This document shows positions 1 to 8,967 of a stretch of DNA of 64,000 nucleotides, piece after piece. The stretch lies in NCBI RefSeq assembly GCF_019890615.1, contig NZ_JAINVZ010000008.1:1-64000 (forward strand), in the 5' to 3' direction. Every line of letters starts with the position of its first letter. The stretch's first letter is position 1. Under the pieces are notes generated by a model, which ran no database searches, was not told the DNA's origin, and worked only from the letters and a program-made list of their open reading frames with translations. Position numbers and translations under genes: made by a program. This DNA comes from Streptantibioticus parmotrematis (GTDB lineage: Bacteria > Actinomycetota > Actinomycetes > Streptomycetales > Streptomycetaceae).

Positions 1-9
1 AATTATTCA

Positions 10-58
10 GCCGCTGGCTGGTGTGCAGGGTCAACCTGCCACCAGCCAGCGGCTTTTT
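10..58 (+). terminator. Rho-independent terminator
   Basis: A 13-bp perfect stem (10-22 with 41-53) encloses an inner 5-bp stem (25-29 with 35-39) and is followed by five T residues at 54-58. This is a textbook intrinsic terminator, unusual for so GC-rich a genome because of its real U-tract. It presumably ends a gene that lies left of the window. Confidence 0.9.
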
Positions 59-69
59 GCGTTATGGCG

Positions 70-91
70 GGGCCCCTGCGCACAGGGGCCC
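70..91 (+). other. 9-bp perfect hairpin
   Basis: GGGCCCCTG (70-78) pairs with CAGGGGCCC (83-91) across a 4-nt loop. It has no U-tract. It is either a second terminator hairpin behind the one at 10-58 or part of the promoter region of the next gene, whose possible -10 box TAGGGT lies at 104-109 without a recognisable -35. Confidence 0.5.
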
Positions 92-157
92 GGTTGGCCC
101 CGGTAGGGTCATGGAGCATCGTTCGGCAGGGACTGAGGGCTACAGGAGGCACGGCGG

Positions 158-766
158 GTGGAGGTCCAGGAAACACGGGTGCAGACGGACCGGGTCCTCA
201 CCATCCCCAACATCCTGAGCATGGCCCGGCTCGTCGGTGTGCCGGTCTTCCTGTGGCTGATCCTGCGTCCCGAGTTCGGTGGGCCCCGGAGCGACGGATG
301 GGCGTTGCTGATCCTGGCGTTCAGCGGTGTCAGTGACTACCTGGACGGCAAGCTCGCGCGTCGCTGGAACCAGATCAGCAGTCTCGGCCGGGTGCTCGAC
401 CCGGCCGCCGACCGGCTCTACATCATCTCGACGCTGGTGGGTCTGACCTGGCGGGAGATCCTGCCGTGGTGGCTGACCGGTGCGCTGGTGGCGCGAGAGC
501 TGATGCTCGGGGTGATGGTGCTCGTGCTGCGCCGGCACGGGTACGGGCCGCCGCAGGTGAACTTCCTGGGCAAGGCGGCGACGTTCAACCTCATGTACGC
601 GTTCCCCCTGCTCCTTCTGAGCGTGGGCAGCGGGTGGCTGCACACCACCGCTGCTATTTTCGGATGGGCGTTCGCCGGATGGGGTACGACCCTCTACTGG
701 TGGGCAGGGATCCTTTACGTGGTCCAGGTCCGCCGACTTGTCCGGGCGGACGCCACGGTCGGCTGA
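158..766 (+). CDS. CDP-alcohol phosphatidyltransferase family membrane enzyme
   Basis: Integral membrane phospholipid synthase of 202 aa. The family signature D-G-x2-A-R-x8-G-x3-D-x3-D is complete (D63, G64, A67, R68, G77, D81, D85), and four to five hydrophobic segments follow. The enzyme transfers a phosphatidyl group from CDP-diacylglycerol to an alcohol. By position this corresponds to M. tuberculosis pgsA2 (Rv1822) and, as I recall, to the S. coelicolor cardiolipin synthase of the CDP-alcohol type, so cardiolipin or phosphatidylglycerol-phosphate synthesis are both possible. GTG start chosen because AGGAGG lies at 144-149, eight bases upstream. Confidence 0.88.
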   Translation: MEVQETRVQTDRVLTIPNILSMARLVGVPVFLWLILRPEFGGPRSDGWALLILAFSGVSDYLDGKLARRWNQISSLGRVLDPAADRLYIISTLVGLTWREILPWWLTGALVARELMLGVMVLVLRRHGYGPPQVNFLGKAATFNLMYAFPLLLLSVGSGWLHTTAAIFGWAFAGWGTTLYWWAGILYVVQVRRLVRADATVG

Positions 767-914
767 ACCCGATGCCTCGGCGTACTCCCGAGGTCACCGG
801 TGCCCGCGGCGCCCCAGGCGAGATCGTTGCGCGAGACAGGCGCGAGGTCGGTGGGTCATCCTGGTGGGGTGAGGTCGGCAAGAACGCCGTCTCTTCGAGG
901 AGGACGCTTCCGAC

Positions 915-3410
915 ATGAAGGCCGTCGTGATGGCCGGCGGCGAGGGCACGCGCCTTCGCCCGATGACCTCGAGCATGCCCAAGCCGCTCCTGCCGGTGGC
1001 CAACCGGCCGATCATGGAGCACGTGCTGCGGCTGCTCAAGCGGCATGGTCTCACCGAGACCGTGGTGACCGTCCAGTTTCTCGCTTCGCTCGTCAAAAAC
1101 TACTTCGGCGACGGCGAGGAACTGGGGATGGACCTCACCTACGCCCACGAGGAGAAGCCACTCGGCACCGCGGGGAGTGTAAAGAACGCGGAGGAAGCGC
1201 TCAAGGACGACTCGTTCCTGGTCATTTCCGGTGACGCCCTGACCGATTTCGACCTGACCGATCTCGTGCGCTTCCACCGGGAAAAGGGCGCGCTGGTCAC
1301 GGTCTGCCTGACCCGGGTGCCGAACCCGCTGGAGTTCGGCATCACGATCGTGGACGAGGAAGGCAAGGTCGAGCGCTTCCTGGAGAAGCCGACCTGGGGC
1401 CAGGTCTTCTCCGACACCGTGAACACCGGCATCTACGTGATGGAGCCCGAGGTCTTCGACTACGTCGAGGCCGACACCTCCGTCGACTGGTCCGGTGACG
1501 TCTTCCCGCAGCTGATGAAGGAGGGCAAGCCCGTCTACGGCTATATCGCCGAGGGCTACTGGGAGGACGTGGGCACGCACGAGAGCTACGTGAAGGCCCA
1601 GGCCGACGTGCTCGAAGGCCATGTCGACGTCGACATCGACGGGTTCGAGATCTCGCCGGGCGTCTGGGTCGCCGAAGGTGCCGAGGTGCACCCCGACTCC
1701 GTGCTGCGCGGTCCGCTCTACATCGGCGACTACGCCAAGGTCGAGGCGGGCGCGGAGGTGCGCGAGCACTCGGTCGTCGGCTCCAACGTCGTCGTGAAGT
1801 CCGGCGCCTTCCTCCACAAGGCGGTCGTGCACGACAACGTCTACATCGGTCCGCAGACCAACCTGCGCGGCTGCGTCATCGGCCGCAACACCGACGTCAT
1901 GCGCGCCGCACGCGTGGACGACGGCGCGGTCATCGGTGACGAGTGCCTGATCGGCGAGGAGTCGATCATCGCCGGCAACGTGCGGGTCTACCCCTTCAAG
2001 ACCATCGAGGCCGGCGCCTTCGTCAACACCTCGGTCATCTGGGAGTCGCGCGGCCAGGCGCATCTGTTCGGCGCCCGGGGCGTGTCCGGCATCCTCAACG
2101 TGGAGATCACCCCGGAGCTGGCCGTCCGCCTGGCGGGCGCGTACGCGACCACGTTGAAGAAGGGCGCCACGGTCACGACCGCGCGTGACCACTCCCGTGG
2201 TGCGCGGGCGCTGAAACGTGCCGTCATCTCCGCGCTCCAGGCCAGCGCCATCGACGTGCGCGACCTGGAGAACGTGCCGATGCCGGTGGCCCGGCAGATG
2301 ACCGCGCGCGGCAGCGCGGGCGGTGTGATGATCAGAACCACGCCCGGTGTCCCGGACTCCGTGGACATCATGTTCTTCGACGAGCGCGGCGCCGACCTCT
2401 CGCAGGGCGGGCAGCGCAAGCTGGACCGGGTCTTCGCCCGCCAGGAGTACCGCAGGGCGTTCCCCGGCGAGATCGGCGACCTGACCTTCCCCTCCAGCGT
2501 CTTCGACTCCTACGCGGGCGCCCTGTTGCGCACCGTCGACACCACCGGGGTCCGCGAGTCGGGGCTGAAGGTCGTGGTGGACGCGGCCCACGGCAGCGCG
2601 GGCATCGTGCTGCCGACGCTGCTCGGCCGCCTCGGGGTGGAGGCGCTGACCATCAACCCCGGCCTGGACGAGGCACGGCCGACCGAGACCGCGGACGAGC
2701 GGCGTTCCGGCCTGGTGCGGCTCGGCGAGATCGTGGCGTCGGCCCGCGCCGCGTTCGGGGTGCGCTTCGACCCGGTCGGTGAACGCATCTCGCTGGTCGA
2801 CGAGCGCGGCCGGATCGTGGAGGACGACCGGGCGCTGCTGGTCATGCTGGACCTGGTCGCCGCCGAACGGCGCAGTGGCCGGGTGGCGCTGCCGGTGACC
2901 ACGACGCGTATCGCCGAGCAGGTGGCCGCGTACCACGGCACGCAGGTGGAGTGGACGACGACCTCGCCGGACGACCTGACCCGGGTCTGCCGCGCGGAGT
3001 CGACCATGTTCGGAGGCGACGGCCGGGGCGGTCTGATCGTGCCGGAGTTCAGCAGCGTCTTCGACGGCGCGGCGGCCTTCGTACGGCTGGTCGGCCTGGT
3101 GGCCCGTACCCAGCTCACCCTGAGCCAGATCGACGCCCGCATCCCGCGCGCCCACGTCCTCAAGCGGGACCTGGCGACGCCGTGGGCGGTCAAGGGCATG
3201 GTCATGCGGCGGGTGGTCGAGGCGGCGGGCGACCGATCGGTCGACACCACCGACGGCGTGCGGGTGGTGGAGGCGGACGGGCGCTGGGTGATGGTGCTGC
3301 CCGACCCGGCCGAGGCCGTCACCCGGCTGTGGGCGGAAGGGCCCGACGACGCCTCCGCGCAGGCCCTGCTGGACGAGTGGTCGCAGGTGGTGGACAGCGC
3401 GGGCCGCTGA
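915..3410 (+). CDS. Mannose-1-phosphate guanylyltransferase-like protein fused to a degenerate phosphohexomutase
   Basis: 831 aa. Residues 1-235 form a nucleotidyltransferase domain with the GGEGTRLRP loop (8-16) and a K-P-L-L-P-V motif; residues about 250-370 are left-handed beta-helix hexapeptide repeats; residues about 390-831 have the fold order of alpha-D-phosphohexomutases. The first domain should make GDP-mannose (or another NDP-sugar) from the sugar-1-phosphate. In the mutase part the phosphoserine loop, normally T-A-S-H-N-P, reads RTTPGVPDS (474-482), the metal loop reads DPVGER (619-624), and the sugar loop reads GGDGRGG (700-706). Mutase activity is therefore doubtful and the domain may be structural or regulatory. 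GAGGAGG at 897-903 supports the ATG start. It lies 148 bp after the phosphatidyltransferase gene. Confidence 0.88.
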   Translation: MKAVVMAGGEGTRLRPMTSSMPKPLLPVANRPIMEHVLRLLKRHGLTETVVTVQFLASLVKNYFGDGEELGMDLTYAHEEKPLGTAGSVKNAEEALKDDSFLVISGDALTDFDLTDLVRFHREKGALVTVCLTRVPNPLEFGITIVDEEGKVERFLEKPTWGQVFSDTVNTGIYVMEPEVFDYVEADTSVDWSGDVFPQLMKEGKPVYGYIAEGYWEDVGTHESYVKAQADVLEGHVDVDIDGFEISPGVWVAEGAEVHPDSVLRGPLYIGDYAKVEAGAEVREHSVVGSNVVVKSGAFLHKAVVHDNVYIGPQTNLRGCVIGRNTDVMRAARVDDGAVIGDECLIGEESIIAGNVRVYPFKTIEAGAFVNTSVIWESRGQAHLFGARGVSGILNVEITPELAVRLAGAYATTLKKGATVTTARDHSRGARALKRAVISALQASAIDVRDLENVPMPVARQMTARGSAGGVMIRTTPGVPDSVDIMFFDERGADLSQGGQRKLDRVFARQEYRRAFPGEIGDLTFPSSVFDSYAGALLRTVDTTGVRESGLKVVVDAAHGSAGIVLPTLLGRLGVEALTINPGLDEARPTETADERRSGLVRLGEIVASARAAFGVRFDPVGERISLVDERGRIVEDDRALLVMLDLVAAERRSGRVALPVTTTRIAEQVAAYHGTQVEWTTTSPDDLTRVCRAESTMFGGDGRGGLIVPEFSSVFDGAAAFVRLVGLVARTQLTLSQIDARIPRAHVLKRDLATPWAVKGMVMRRVVEAAGDRSVDTTDGVRVVEADGRWVMVLPDPAEAVTRLWAEGPDDASAQALLDEWSQVVDSAGR

Positions 3411-3423
3411 CCCGCGAGCCAGG

Positions 3424-3477
3424 ACCGGCCGGTACGAAGGCGCCCGTGTGACGCGGTGCGGCACCGTACCGGCCGGT
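3424..3477. terminator. 13-bp inverted repeat after the guanylyltransferase gene
   Basis: ACCGGCCGGTACG (3424-3436) is repeated as a perfect inverted copy at 3465-3477 with a 28-nt loop. It sits 14 bp behind the stop codon and is most simply a transcription terminator, though the long loop also allows an operator role. Confidence 0.5.
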
Positions 3478-3549
3478 GCGCGACCGGGCCCCGCGTGAAC
3501 GGCGCGTCCCGCGGGGTCCGTTCGAGATGGGGCCGCTCCACGTGCGACG

Positions 3550-4479
3550 ATGTGCGGCATGCCGCAGCAGCCCCGGGACCGGTCCGCCACGACGCCACCG
3601 CGCCGTGACGCCTCCATGTCGCTGCTGACCAACATCATGGAGCACAGCCTCGACGACGGGTACGCCGAGGCGACCGCCCGCCGGGGCGAGACCGGCCGTT
3701 CGCGCCTGCCGCGTACGACGAAGGCCAAGGCGGGGTTCGCGCTGGGCCTGGTCCTCGTCGCCCTGGTCGTGACGTTGGGCGCCGCGCAGGCGCAGTTTGC
3801 CGCGCCGACGCTGGCCAAGGAGCGCCAGGAGCTGATCGACCGCATCAACGCCGAGACCAAGGGCGCCGACCAGACGCAGCACGACGTCAACACGCTGCGC
3901 CGGCAGGTCGAGGCGCAGCAGCGCAAGGCGTTGCCGAAGGGCGACGTCGCGCAGGCGGACCTCGCGGCACTGCTCGCGGGCGCGACGGCGGTCACCGGGC
4001 CGGGGGTGCAACTCGTCGTCGACGACGCCCCGCAGGCGACCGCCGGCACCGGCGCCAACCCCCGGAACAATGACGACTTCTCCGACACCGGCCGCGTACG
4101 GGACCGGGACATGCAGCGCATCGTCAACGGCCTGTGGTCGGCCGGCGCGGAGGCGATCTCCGTCAACGGGCAGCGCCTGACCCAGCTGTCGGCGATCCGC
4201 GACGCCGGTCAGGCGATACTGGTCAACGACCGGCCGCTGGTGCCGCCGTACACCGTGCTGGCGATCGGCGACGGCAAGCAGCTGCAGTCGTCGTTCGAGA
4301 ACAGCGCGGGCGGGGTGTACCTCCAGGTGCTCCAGGACAACTACGGTGTCCGCGCGACCATTTCGGTACGAAACGGTCTGCGGCTGCCCGCGGCGGCGAG
4401 CCTGGCGCTGCGCGAGGCGACGCCGGTCCCCAGCGGCTCCGCGTCGAGTACAGCCGAGACAAGGAAGGGCAACAAGTGA
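3550..4479 (+). CDS. DUF881 family membrane-anchored protein (first copy)
   Basis: 309 aa. A cytoplasmic N-terminus of about 60 residues, one membrane segment near residues 62-84, a short coiled coil (about 88-130) and an extracellular DUF881 domain. The family is actinobacterial and found also in Firmicutes near cell-division genes, but its function is unknown. Corresponds in position to Rv1823. No convincing ribosome binding site precedes the ATG at 3550; a second in-frame ATG at 3559 is possible. It is translationally coupled to the next gene by a GTGA overlap. Confidence 0.85.
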   Translation: MCGMPQQPRDRSATTPPRRDASMSLLTNIMEHSLDDGYAEATARRGETGRSRLPRTTKAKAGFALGLVLVALVVTLGAAQAQFAAPTLAKERQELIDRINAETKGADQTQHDVNTLRRQVEAQQRKALPKGDVAQADLAALLAGATAVTGPGVQLVVDDAPQATAGTGANPRNNDDFSDTGRVRDRDMQRIVNGLWSAGAEAISVNGQRLTQLSAIRDAGQAILVNDRPLVPPYTVLAIGDGKQLQSSFENSAGGVYLQVLQDNYGVRATISVRNGLRLPAAASLALREATPVPSGSASSTAETRKGNK

Positions 4480-4808
4480 TCGCCGTAGTGGGCCTCGTCG
4501 TCGGGGTGGTGGTCGGGCTCGTGCTCCGGCCGGTCGTGCCGTCGGCGGTCGAGCCCTATCTGCCGATCGCCGTGGTCGCGGCACTCGACGCCGTGTTCGG
4601 CGGCATCCGCGCCATGCTCGACGGCATCTTCGACGACAAGGTCTTCGTCGTCTCCTTCCTGTCCAACGTGGTCGTCGCCGCGCTGATCGTCTTCCTCGGC
4701 GACAAGCTCGGCGTCGGCGCCCAACTGTCCACCGGCGTCGTCGTGGTGCTCGGCATCCGCATCTTCTCCAACGCGGCCGCCATCCGGCGCCACGTGTTCC
4801 GGGCGTGA
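4476..4808 (+). CDS. sbp: Small basic protein (DUF1290)
   Basis: 110-aa membrane protein with three hydrophobic segments and a basic C-terminus (RRHVFRA). The family name comes from B. subtilis Sbp, encoded near divIB and ftsA; its function is unknown. It is sandwiched between two DUF881 genes exactly as Rv1824 is in mycobacteria, which suggests that the three form a membrane complex. GTG start preceded by AAGGAAGG (4461-4468); the start overlaps the upstream stop by four bases. Confidence 0.85.
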   Translation: MIAVVGLVVGVVVGLVLRPVVPSAVEPYLPIAVVAALDAVFGGIRAMLDGIFDDKVFVVSFLSNVVVAALIVFLGDKLGVGAQLSTGVVVVLGIRIFSNAAAIRRHVFRA

Positions 4809-4815
4809 GGGCGGC

Positions 4816-5685
4816 ATGAGCGACGAGGAGACCCCGCGCGGCGGTGAGGACCGGCCGCCCCGCCGACCGCTGCCCCCGGAGGAGCGCGGCGCACCGGGAC
4901 ACGAGGGCAGTGCGGCCGAAGGGAAGGCGGAGACCGGGCGGACCGCCCGGGACGACCACTCCGACCGCTCCACCGGGCGTCAGCGGCTCGCCCGCAGCCT
5001 GTGGCCGCCGCGCCTGACCCGCGCCCAATTCATCGTCGCGGTCCTGCTGTTCGCGCTCGGCCTGGGACTCGCCATCCAGGTGCGCACCACGAGCGACAAC
5101 GGGGTGCTGCGCGGCGCCCGCCAGGAGGACCTCGTCCGCATCCTGTCGGAACTGGACGCCAGGACTCAGCGTCTCCAGGACGAGAAGCGCGATCTGGACA
5201 ACCAGGCCACCGAACTGCGGACCAGCTCCGACCAGGCCGCGGAGGCACGCCGACAGACCGAGCGGAAGTCCCAGGAACTGGGCGTGCTGGCCGGTACGGT
5301 GGCGGCGCAGGGCCCCGGGATCACGCTCACGATCCGTGGCGGCACCGTCGCCTCCGACGACCTCCTCGACACGCTGGAGGAGCTGAGGGCCGCCGGTGCC
5401 GAGGCGATCCAGATCAACGACGTGCGGGCGGTGGCGTCCACGTACTTCACCGACGCGAGCGGCGGCGGGGTGCAGATCGACGGTCACAAGGTCTCGCAGC
5501 CGTACGTCTTCAAGGTCATCGGCAACCCGCCGGACCTCGAACCGGCGTTGAACATCCCCGGGGGTGTGGTGCAGACCATGCAGAAGGAGCAGGCCACGGT
5601 ATCCGTTGTAGCGTCGCAGAAGATCATCGTGGACGCCTTGCGATCCGCGAAACAGCCTGACTACGCTCGGTCGTCGGGCCAGTGA
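4816..5685 (+). CDS. DUF881 family membrane-anchored protein (second copy)
   Basis: 289 aa. A hydrophilic, proline- and acid-rich cytoplasmic N-terminus of about 70 residues, one membrane helix (about 73-92), a coiled coil (about 100-150) and the DUF881 domain. Paralogue of the product of 3550-4479 and counterpart of Rv1825. It starts seven bases after sbp, so the three genes are one operon. In mycobacteria gcvH follows; here the next gene is the FHA protein. Confidence 0.85.
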   Translation: MSDEETPRGGEDRPPRRPLPPEERGAPGHEGSAAEGKAETGRTARDDHSDRSTGRQRLARSLWPPRLTRAQFIVAVLLFALGLGLAIQVRTTSDNGVLRGARQEDLVRILSELDARTQRLQDEKRDLDNQATELRTSSDQAAEARRQTERKSQELGVLAGTVAAQGPGITLTIRGGTVASDDLLDTLEELRAAGAEAIQINDVRAVASTYFTDASGGGVQIDGHKVSQPYVFKVIGNPPDLEPALNIPGGVVQTMQKEQATVSVVASQKIIVDALRSAKQPDYARSSGQ

Positions 5686-5875
5686 GGCGGGAGAGCATGG
5701 AGTGGACCGGGAACGGGGATGACCGTGCGGGGGGTCGGCGCACCGAAGGGGCGGTGCGTGGTGGAAACTCTGTAGTGACCTGGTTCGTTGTCCGTATGAC
5801 CGGCGCGGCCGGTCTGTGTTGCGAGGGTTCGTCCTGCCCCACGGGCGGGTCTGTTTCTTTCAAGGGGAATCGCCC

Positions 5876-6673
5876 GTGAAGTTGTTTGGAAGGTTGTTCG
5901 GCAAGAGCGCGCGGCAGCAGGCGGGGGAGCCCGCTACGGCGCGTCACCGGTTGCCGCGCGAGGGGGAGGAGCCGGACGCGGGTCGCCCGCTCTTCCGGGA
6001 CGAGACGGTTGCTCCGGGCGGTGAGTTTCCGGGCGGCCCCGGCGTGGCGCCCGTTGACCCGGCCTCGGCGGGCCGCATAGGTTTCCAGGACCCGTCGACG
6101 GCGGCGGGCGGGCCCGGGCAGGAGGCGCAGTCCATGACGGACTTGCCGGTGTGCAGCAGGTGCGGCCACCAGAACGCGCAGGCCAGCCGCTTCTGCTCGC
6201 ACTGCGGTGCGCCGCTGCGAGGTGGCGTTCAGCCCGAGCGGGCCTCGGAGACCACCTCCACGATCTCCATCTCGGGCCTGGAGGCGTACGACGCGGAGGC
6301 CACCGGGCAGACGGCGATGCCCTCGCTGTCCCCCGAGGCACAGGCCGCGGTGGACGCGCTGCCGTTCGGCTCGGCGCTGCTGGTCGTCCGTCGTGGTCCC
6401 AACTCCGGAAGCCGCTTCCTGCTGGACTCCGAGTTGACCACCGCCGGCCGTCACCCGCAGAGCGACATCTTCCTCGACGACGTGACGGTCTCCCGGCGGC
6501 ACGTGGAGTTCCGGCGCACGCCCGAGGGCGGCTTCACCGTCGCCGACGTCGGCAGCCTCAACGGCACGTACGTCAACCGTGAGCGCATCGACTCGGTGGC
6601 CCTGGCCAACGGGGACGAGGTGCAGATCGGCAAGTACCGGCTGGTCTTCTACACCAACCAGCGGGGCCTCTGA
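5876..6673 (+). CDS. garA: FHA-domain regulator GarA / OdhI-type
   Basis: 265 aa. Order: basic N-terminus, a zinc ribbon (C93, C96, C107, C110), a threonine phosphorylation motif ETTS at 125-128, then an FHA domain (about 167-258) with the phosphothreonine-binding GR (191-192), SRRH (206-209) and NG (229-230). In corynebacteria and mycobacteria, kinases PknB and PknG phosphorylate this ETTxS motif, and the unphosphorylated protein inhibits 2-oxoglutarate dehydrogenase and glutamate dehydrogenase. The same switch is inferred here. The zinc ribbon is an addition seen in streptomycetes and not in the mycobacterial protein. GTG at 5876 preferred because AAGGGGA precedes it; longer upstream readings lack a ribosome binding site. 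Confidence 0.9.
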   Translation: MKLFGRLFGKSARQQAGEPATARHRLPREGEEPDAGRPLFRDETVAPGGEFPGGPGVAPVDPASAGRIGFQDPSTAAGGPGQEAQSMTDLPVCSRCGHQNAQASRFCSHCGAPLRGGVQPERASETTSTISISGLEAYDAEATGQTAMPSLSPEAQAAVDALPFGSALLVVRRGPNSGSRFLLDSELTTAGRHPQSDIFLDDVTVSRRHVEFRRTPEGGFTVADVGSLNGTYVNRERIDSVALANGDEVQIGKYRLVFYTNQRGL

Positions 6674-6703
6674 CCGCGTCGGGGCCCCCGCGAGGGAAGG
6701 TTC

Positions 6704-7438
6704 ATGCTTCGCACACCGTCTGGCGGCGCCGCTCCCGGCGCCGCCGCCGCGGAGGGGCGGCTGATGAGCATCGGGGCGGTGCTCGGCCTGTTGCGTGACG
6801 AGTTCCCCGAGGTCACGATCTCCAAGATCCGCTTTCTCGAGGCGGAGGGCCTGGTGGAGCCGCAGCGCACCCCTTCCGGATACCGGAAGTTCACCCTGCG
6901 GGACGTGGAGCGGCTCGCCCAGGTGCTGCGGATGCAGCGGGACCACTATCTGCCGCTGAAGGTCATCCGCGAGCACCTGGACGCCTTCGACGCGGGTGAG
7001 CAGGTCGCGCTGCCCGCCCAGGCCGCCCCTGCCGAACTGCTGGACCCCGCGGCCCCCCAGCCCGGTCCGCCCGTGCGGGTGGACCGCGCGGAGCTGCTGG
7101 CCCGCACCGGCGCCGACGAGCGCGAACTGGCCCAGTGGGAGTCGTACGGCCTGATCGAGGCGCATCCCGAGGGCGGCTATGACGCCGAGACGGTGAACAT
7201 CGCCAAGCTCGTGCGGGACCTCGGCGCGTTCGGTCTCGAGGCGCGCCATCTGCGGGCCGTGAAGGCCGCGGCCGATCGGGACGCGGGCCTGGTCGAACAG
7301 GTCGTGGCCCCGCTGCGGCGCCACCGCAACCCGCAGACCAGGGCACATGCCGAGGCGACCGCCCGGGAGCTGGCCGCGCTGACGGTGCGGCTGCACGGCG
7401 CCCTGGTGCACTCGGCGCTCGGCCTGCGGCAGATCTGA
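6704..7438 (+). CDS. MerR family regulator (Rv1828-like)
   Basis: 244 aa. The MerR winged helix-turn-helix occupies residues 21-97 (SKIRFLEAEGL with the RTPSGYRKFT wing). A C-terminal half of about 120 residues repeats a helix-turn-helix-like segment and carries no cysteine metal-binding loop, so it is not a metal sensor. Position directly behind garA matches Rv1828. The ATG at 6704 is 30 bp after garA; an alternative ATG (MSIGAVL) lies at residue 21. Confidence 0.85.
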   Translation: MLRTPSGGAAPGAAAAEGRLMSIGAVLGLLRDEFPEVTISKIRFLEAEGLVEPQRTPSGYRKFTLRDVERLAQVLRMQRDHYLPLKVIREHLDAFDAGEQVALPAQAAPAELLDPAAPQPGPPVRVDRAELLARTGADERELAQWESYGLIEAHPEGGYDAETVNIAKLVRDLGAFGLEARHLRAVKAAADRDAGLVEQVVAPLRRHRNPQTRAHAEATARELAALTVRLHGALVHSALGLRQI

Positions 7439-7551
7439 GCGCCCGGACAGGGCCGAACGGGGCCCTCCGGGAGCCGCAGGACGGTCGCGGTGTCCGGTGG
7501 ACGGAATGCCCGACTACCCAAAGTCTCCGGTAACGGCCTAGGGTTGCTGGT

Positions 7552-8025
7552 GTGAATGAGCTCGACGTCGTGGGTGTCCGGGTGGAAATGCCCTCCAACC
7601 AGCCGATCGTGCTTCTGCGTGAAGTGGGAGGCGACCGGTACCTCCCGATCTGGATCGGACCGGGGGAGGCGACCGCGATCGCCTTCGCCCAGCAGGGCAT
7701 GACTCCCGCGCGCCCGCTGACCCATGACCTCTTCAAGGACGTCCTCGAGGCGGTCGGCCAGCAGCTGACCGAGGTGCGCATCACCGACCTGCGCGAGGGC
7801 GTCTTCTACGCGGAGCTGGTGTTCGCCAGCGGCGTCGAGGTCAGCGCCCGCCCCTCGGACGCCATAGCGCTGGCGCTGCGCACCGGCACGCCCATCTTCG
7901 GCAGCGAGGGCGTGCTCGACGACGCGGGGATCGCCATCCCTGACGAGCAGGAGGACGAGGTGGAGAAGTTCCGCGAGTTCCTCGACCAGATCTCGCCCGA
8001 GGACTTCGGCACCAGCAACCAGTAG
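7552..8025 (+). CDS. DUF151 (bifunctional nuclease family) protein
   Basis: 157 aa, a full-length DUF151 domain (about 1-135) followed by an acidic tail with a UVR-like stretch (DEQEDEVEKFREFLDQI). Family members have been reported with nuclease activity, but the cellular role in actinobacteria is not settled. Counterpart of Rv1829. GTG start; TAGGGT at 7540-7545 lies about seven bases before the start, so the mRNA may be leaderless. Confidence 0.85.
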   Translation: MNELDVVGVRVEMPSNQPIVLLREVGGDRYLPIWIGPGEATAIAFAQQGMTPARPLTHDLFKDVLEAVGQQLTEVRITDLREGVFYAELVFASGVEVSARPSDAIALALRTGTPIFGSEGVLDDAGIAIPDEQEDEVEKFREFLDQISPEDFGTSNQ

Positions 8026-8098
8026 GCCCGCCGTGGGGCGCTTCATGGCGGCAGGTGACGCGAAAAGCCGGCTATTCCCCCTGTCGGGTCACGAGAAA

Positions 8099-8122
8099 CC
8101 ACCCTGCGGGTGGAAATCACCC
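8099..8122. promoter_or_regulatory. Overlapping inverted repeats upstream of the second MerR gene
   Basis: CCACCC-TGC-GGGTGG (8099-8113) overlaps GGGTG-GAAAT-CACCC (8108-8122). The two stems share the GGGTG arm, so only one can form at a time. The site lies about 25 bp upstream of a strong -35 box, where an operator or a terminator of the DUF151 gene would be expected. Confidence 0.4.
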
Positions 8123-8144
8123 GGCGTGCCGAGTGTGGCGATCG

Positions 8145-8173
8145 TTGACGCACTCCGAGTGACTGCCTACCGT
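8145..8173 (+). promoter_or_regulatory. Housekeeping-type promoter of the second MerR gene
   Basis: TTGACG (8145-8150), 17-bp spacer, TACCGT (8168-8173). This is a near-ideal streptomycete sigma-HrdB promoter, predicting a transcript that starts about 8180, roughly 95 nt before the GTG at 8277. Confidence 0.75.
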
Positions 8174-8276
8174 CGAGTGGGAGAGTCCTGAACGGGTCAC
8201 GCTCTGTCGCACCGGACACCGGTGGCGGGCGGAGCGGCACCCGTGTGTTCCGGGACGCGAAGGGACGGAGGTCGGC

Positions 8277-8882
8277 GTGAGAAGCACCGGCGACGGTACG
8301 GCCGTGGGCGAGGGGTTCCCGGCCCGCGGGGCGCTGGCCCGCACTTCTCACCAGGCCGCGGCGGAAGGCGCCGCCGCGCCCGCCGCGGACCTCGTCGGCT
8401 ACCGGGGCCCCACGGCGTGCGCCGCGGCCGGCATCACCTACCGGCAGCTGGACTACTGGGCCCGCACCGGCCTGGTCGAGCCCAGCGTCCGCCCGGCCTA
8501 CGGTTCGGGCACCCAGCGGCTCTACAGCTTCCGGGACGTCGTCGTCCTCAAGATCGTCAAGCGGCTCCTGGACACCGGCGTCGCGTTGCAGAACATCCGC
8601 ACGGCCGTACGTCATCTGAGCACCTCGGAGGCGGAGGACGTGGCGCGCATGACGCTGATGTGCGACGGGGCCACGGTGTACGAGTGCACCTCACCGGACG
8701 AGGTCGTGCGGCTCCTGCAGGGCGGCCAGGGCGTGTTCGGCATCGCGGTCGGCGTGGTCTGGCGGGACGTCGAGGCGGACCTGGCGCAGCTGCACGGCGA
8801 GCGGGTCGACACCGGCGAGACCCTGATCGGCCACAACCCGGCGGACGAACTGGCGAGGCGCCGGGGCAACCGCGCGGTCTGA
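8277..8882 (+). CDS. MerR family regulator (Rv1830 / ResR / McdR-like)
   Basis: 201 aa. About 36 disordered residues, then a MerR DNA-binding domain (about 40-110, ITYRQLDYWARTGL and the YGSGTQRLYSF wing) and a C-terminal domain (about 118-175). In M. tuberculosis the orthologue at the same place, Rv1830, has been linked to cell-division control and to mutations that change recovery after antibiotics; the same role here is inference. GTG start with GGAGG at 8267-8271. It has its own strong promoter and is not simply co-transcribed from garA. Confidence 0.85.
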   Translation: MRSTGDGTAVGEGFPARGALARTSHQAAAEGAAAPAADLVGYRGPTACAAAGITYRQLDYWARTGLVEPSVRPAYGSGTQRLYSFRDVVVLKIVKRLLDTGVALQNIRTAVRHLSTSEAEDVARMTLMCDGATVYECTSPDEVVRLLQGGQGVFGIAVGVVWRDVEADLAQLHGERVDTGETLIGHNPADELARRRGNRAV

Positions 8883-8967
8883 CCCGCACGCTTCCCGGAG
8901 CCCGCCCGATCCGCCGTCCCGGCCCGCCGGGACGCCGTTGTCAGACCCATGGGGCAGCATCGGTGCC

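Noticed and set aside
654..4166. Very long minus-strand open frame over the guanylyltransferase and DUF881 genes
   Set aside because: High GC removes stop codons on the shadow strand. The plus-strand reading has clear domains and codon bias.
5682..5879. 65-codon frame between DUF881 and garA
   Set aside because: It overlaps both neighbours and has no ribosome binding site or recognisable fold; it does not resemble the missing gcvH.
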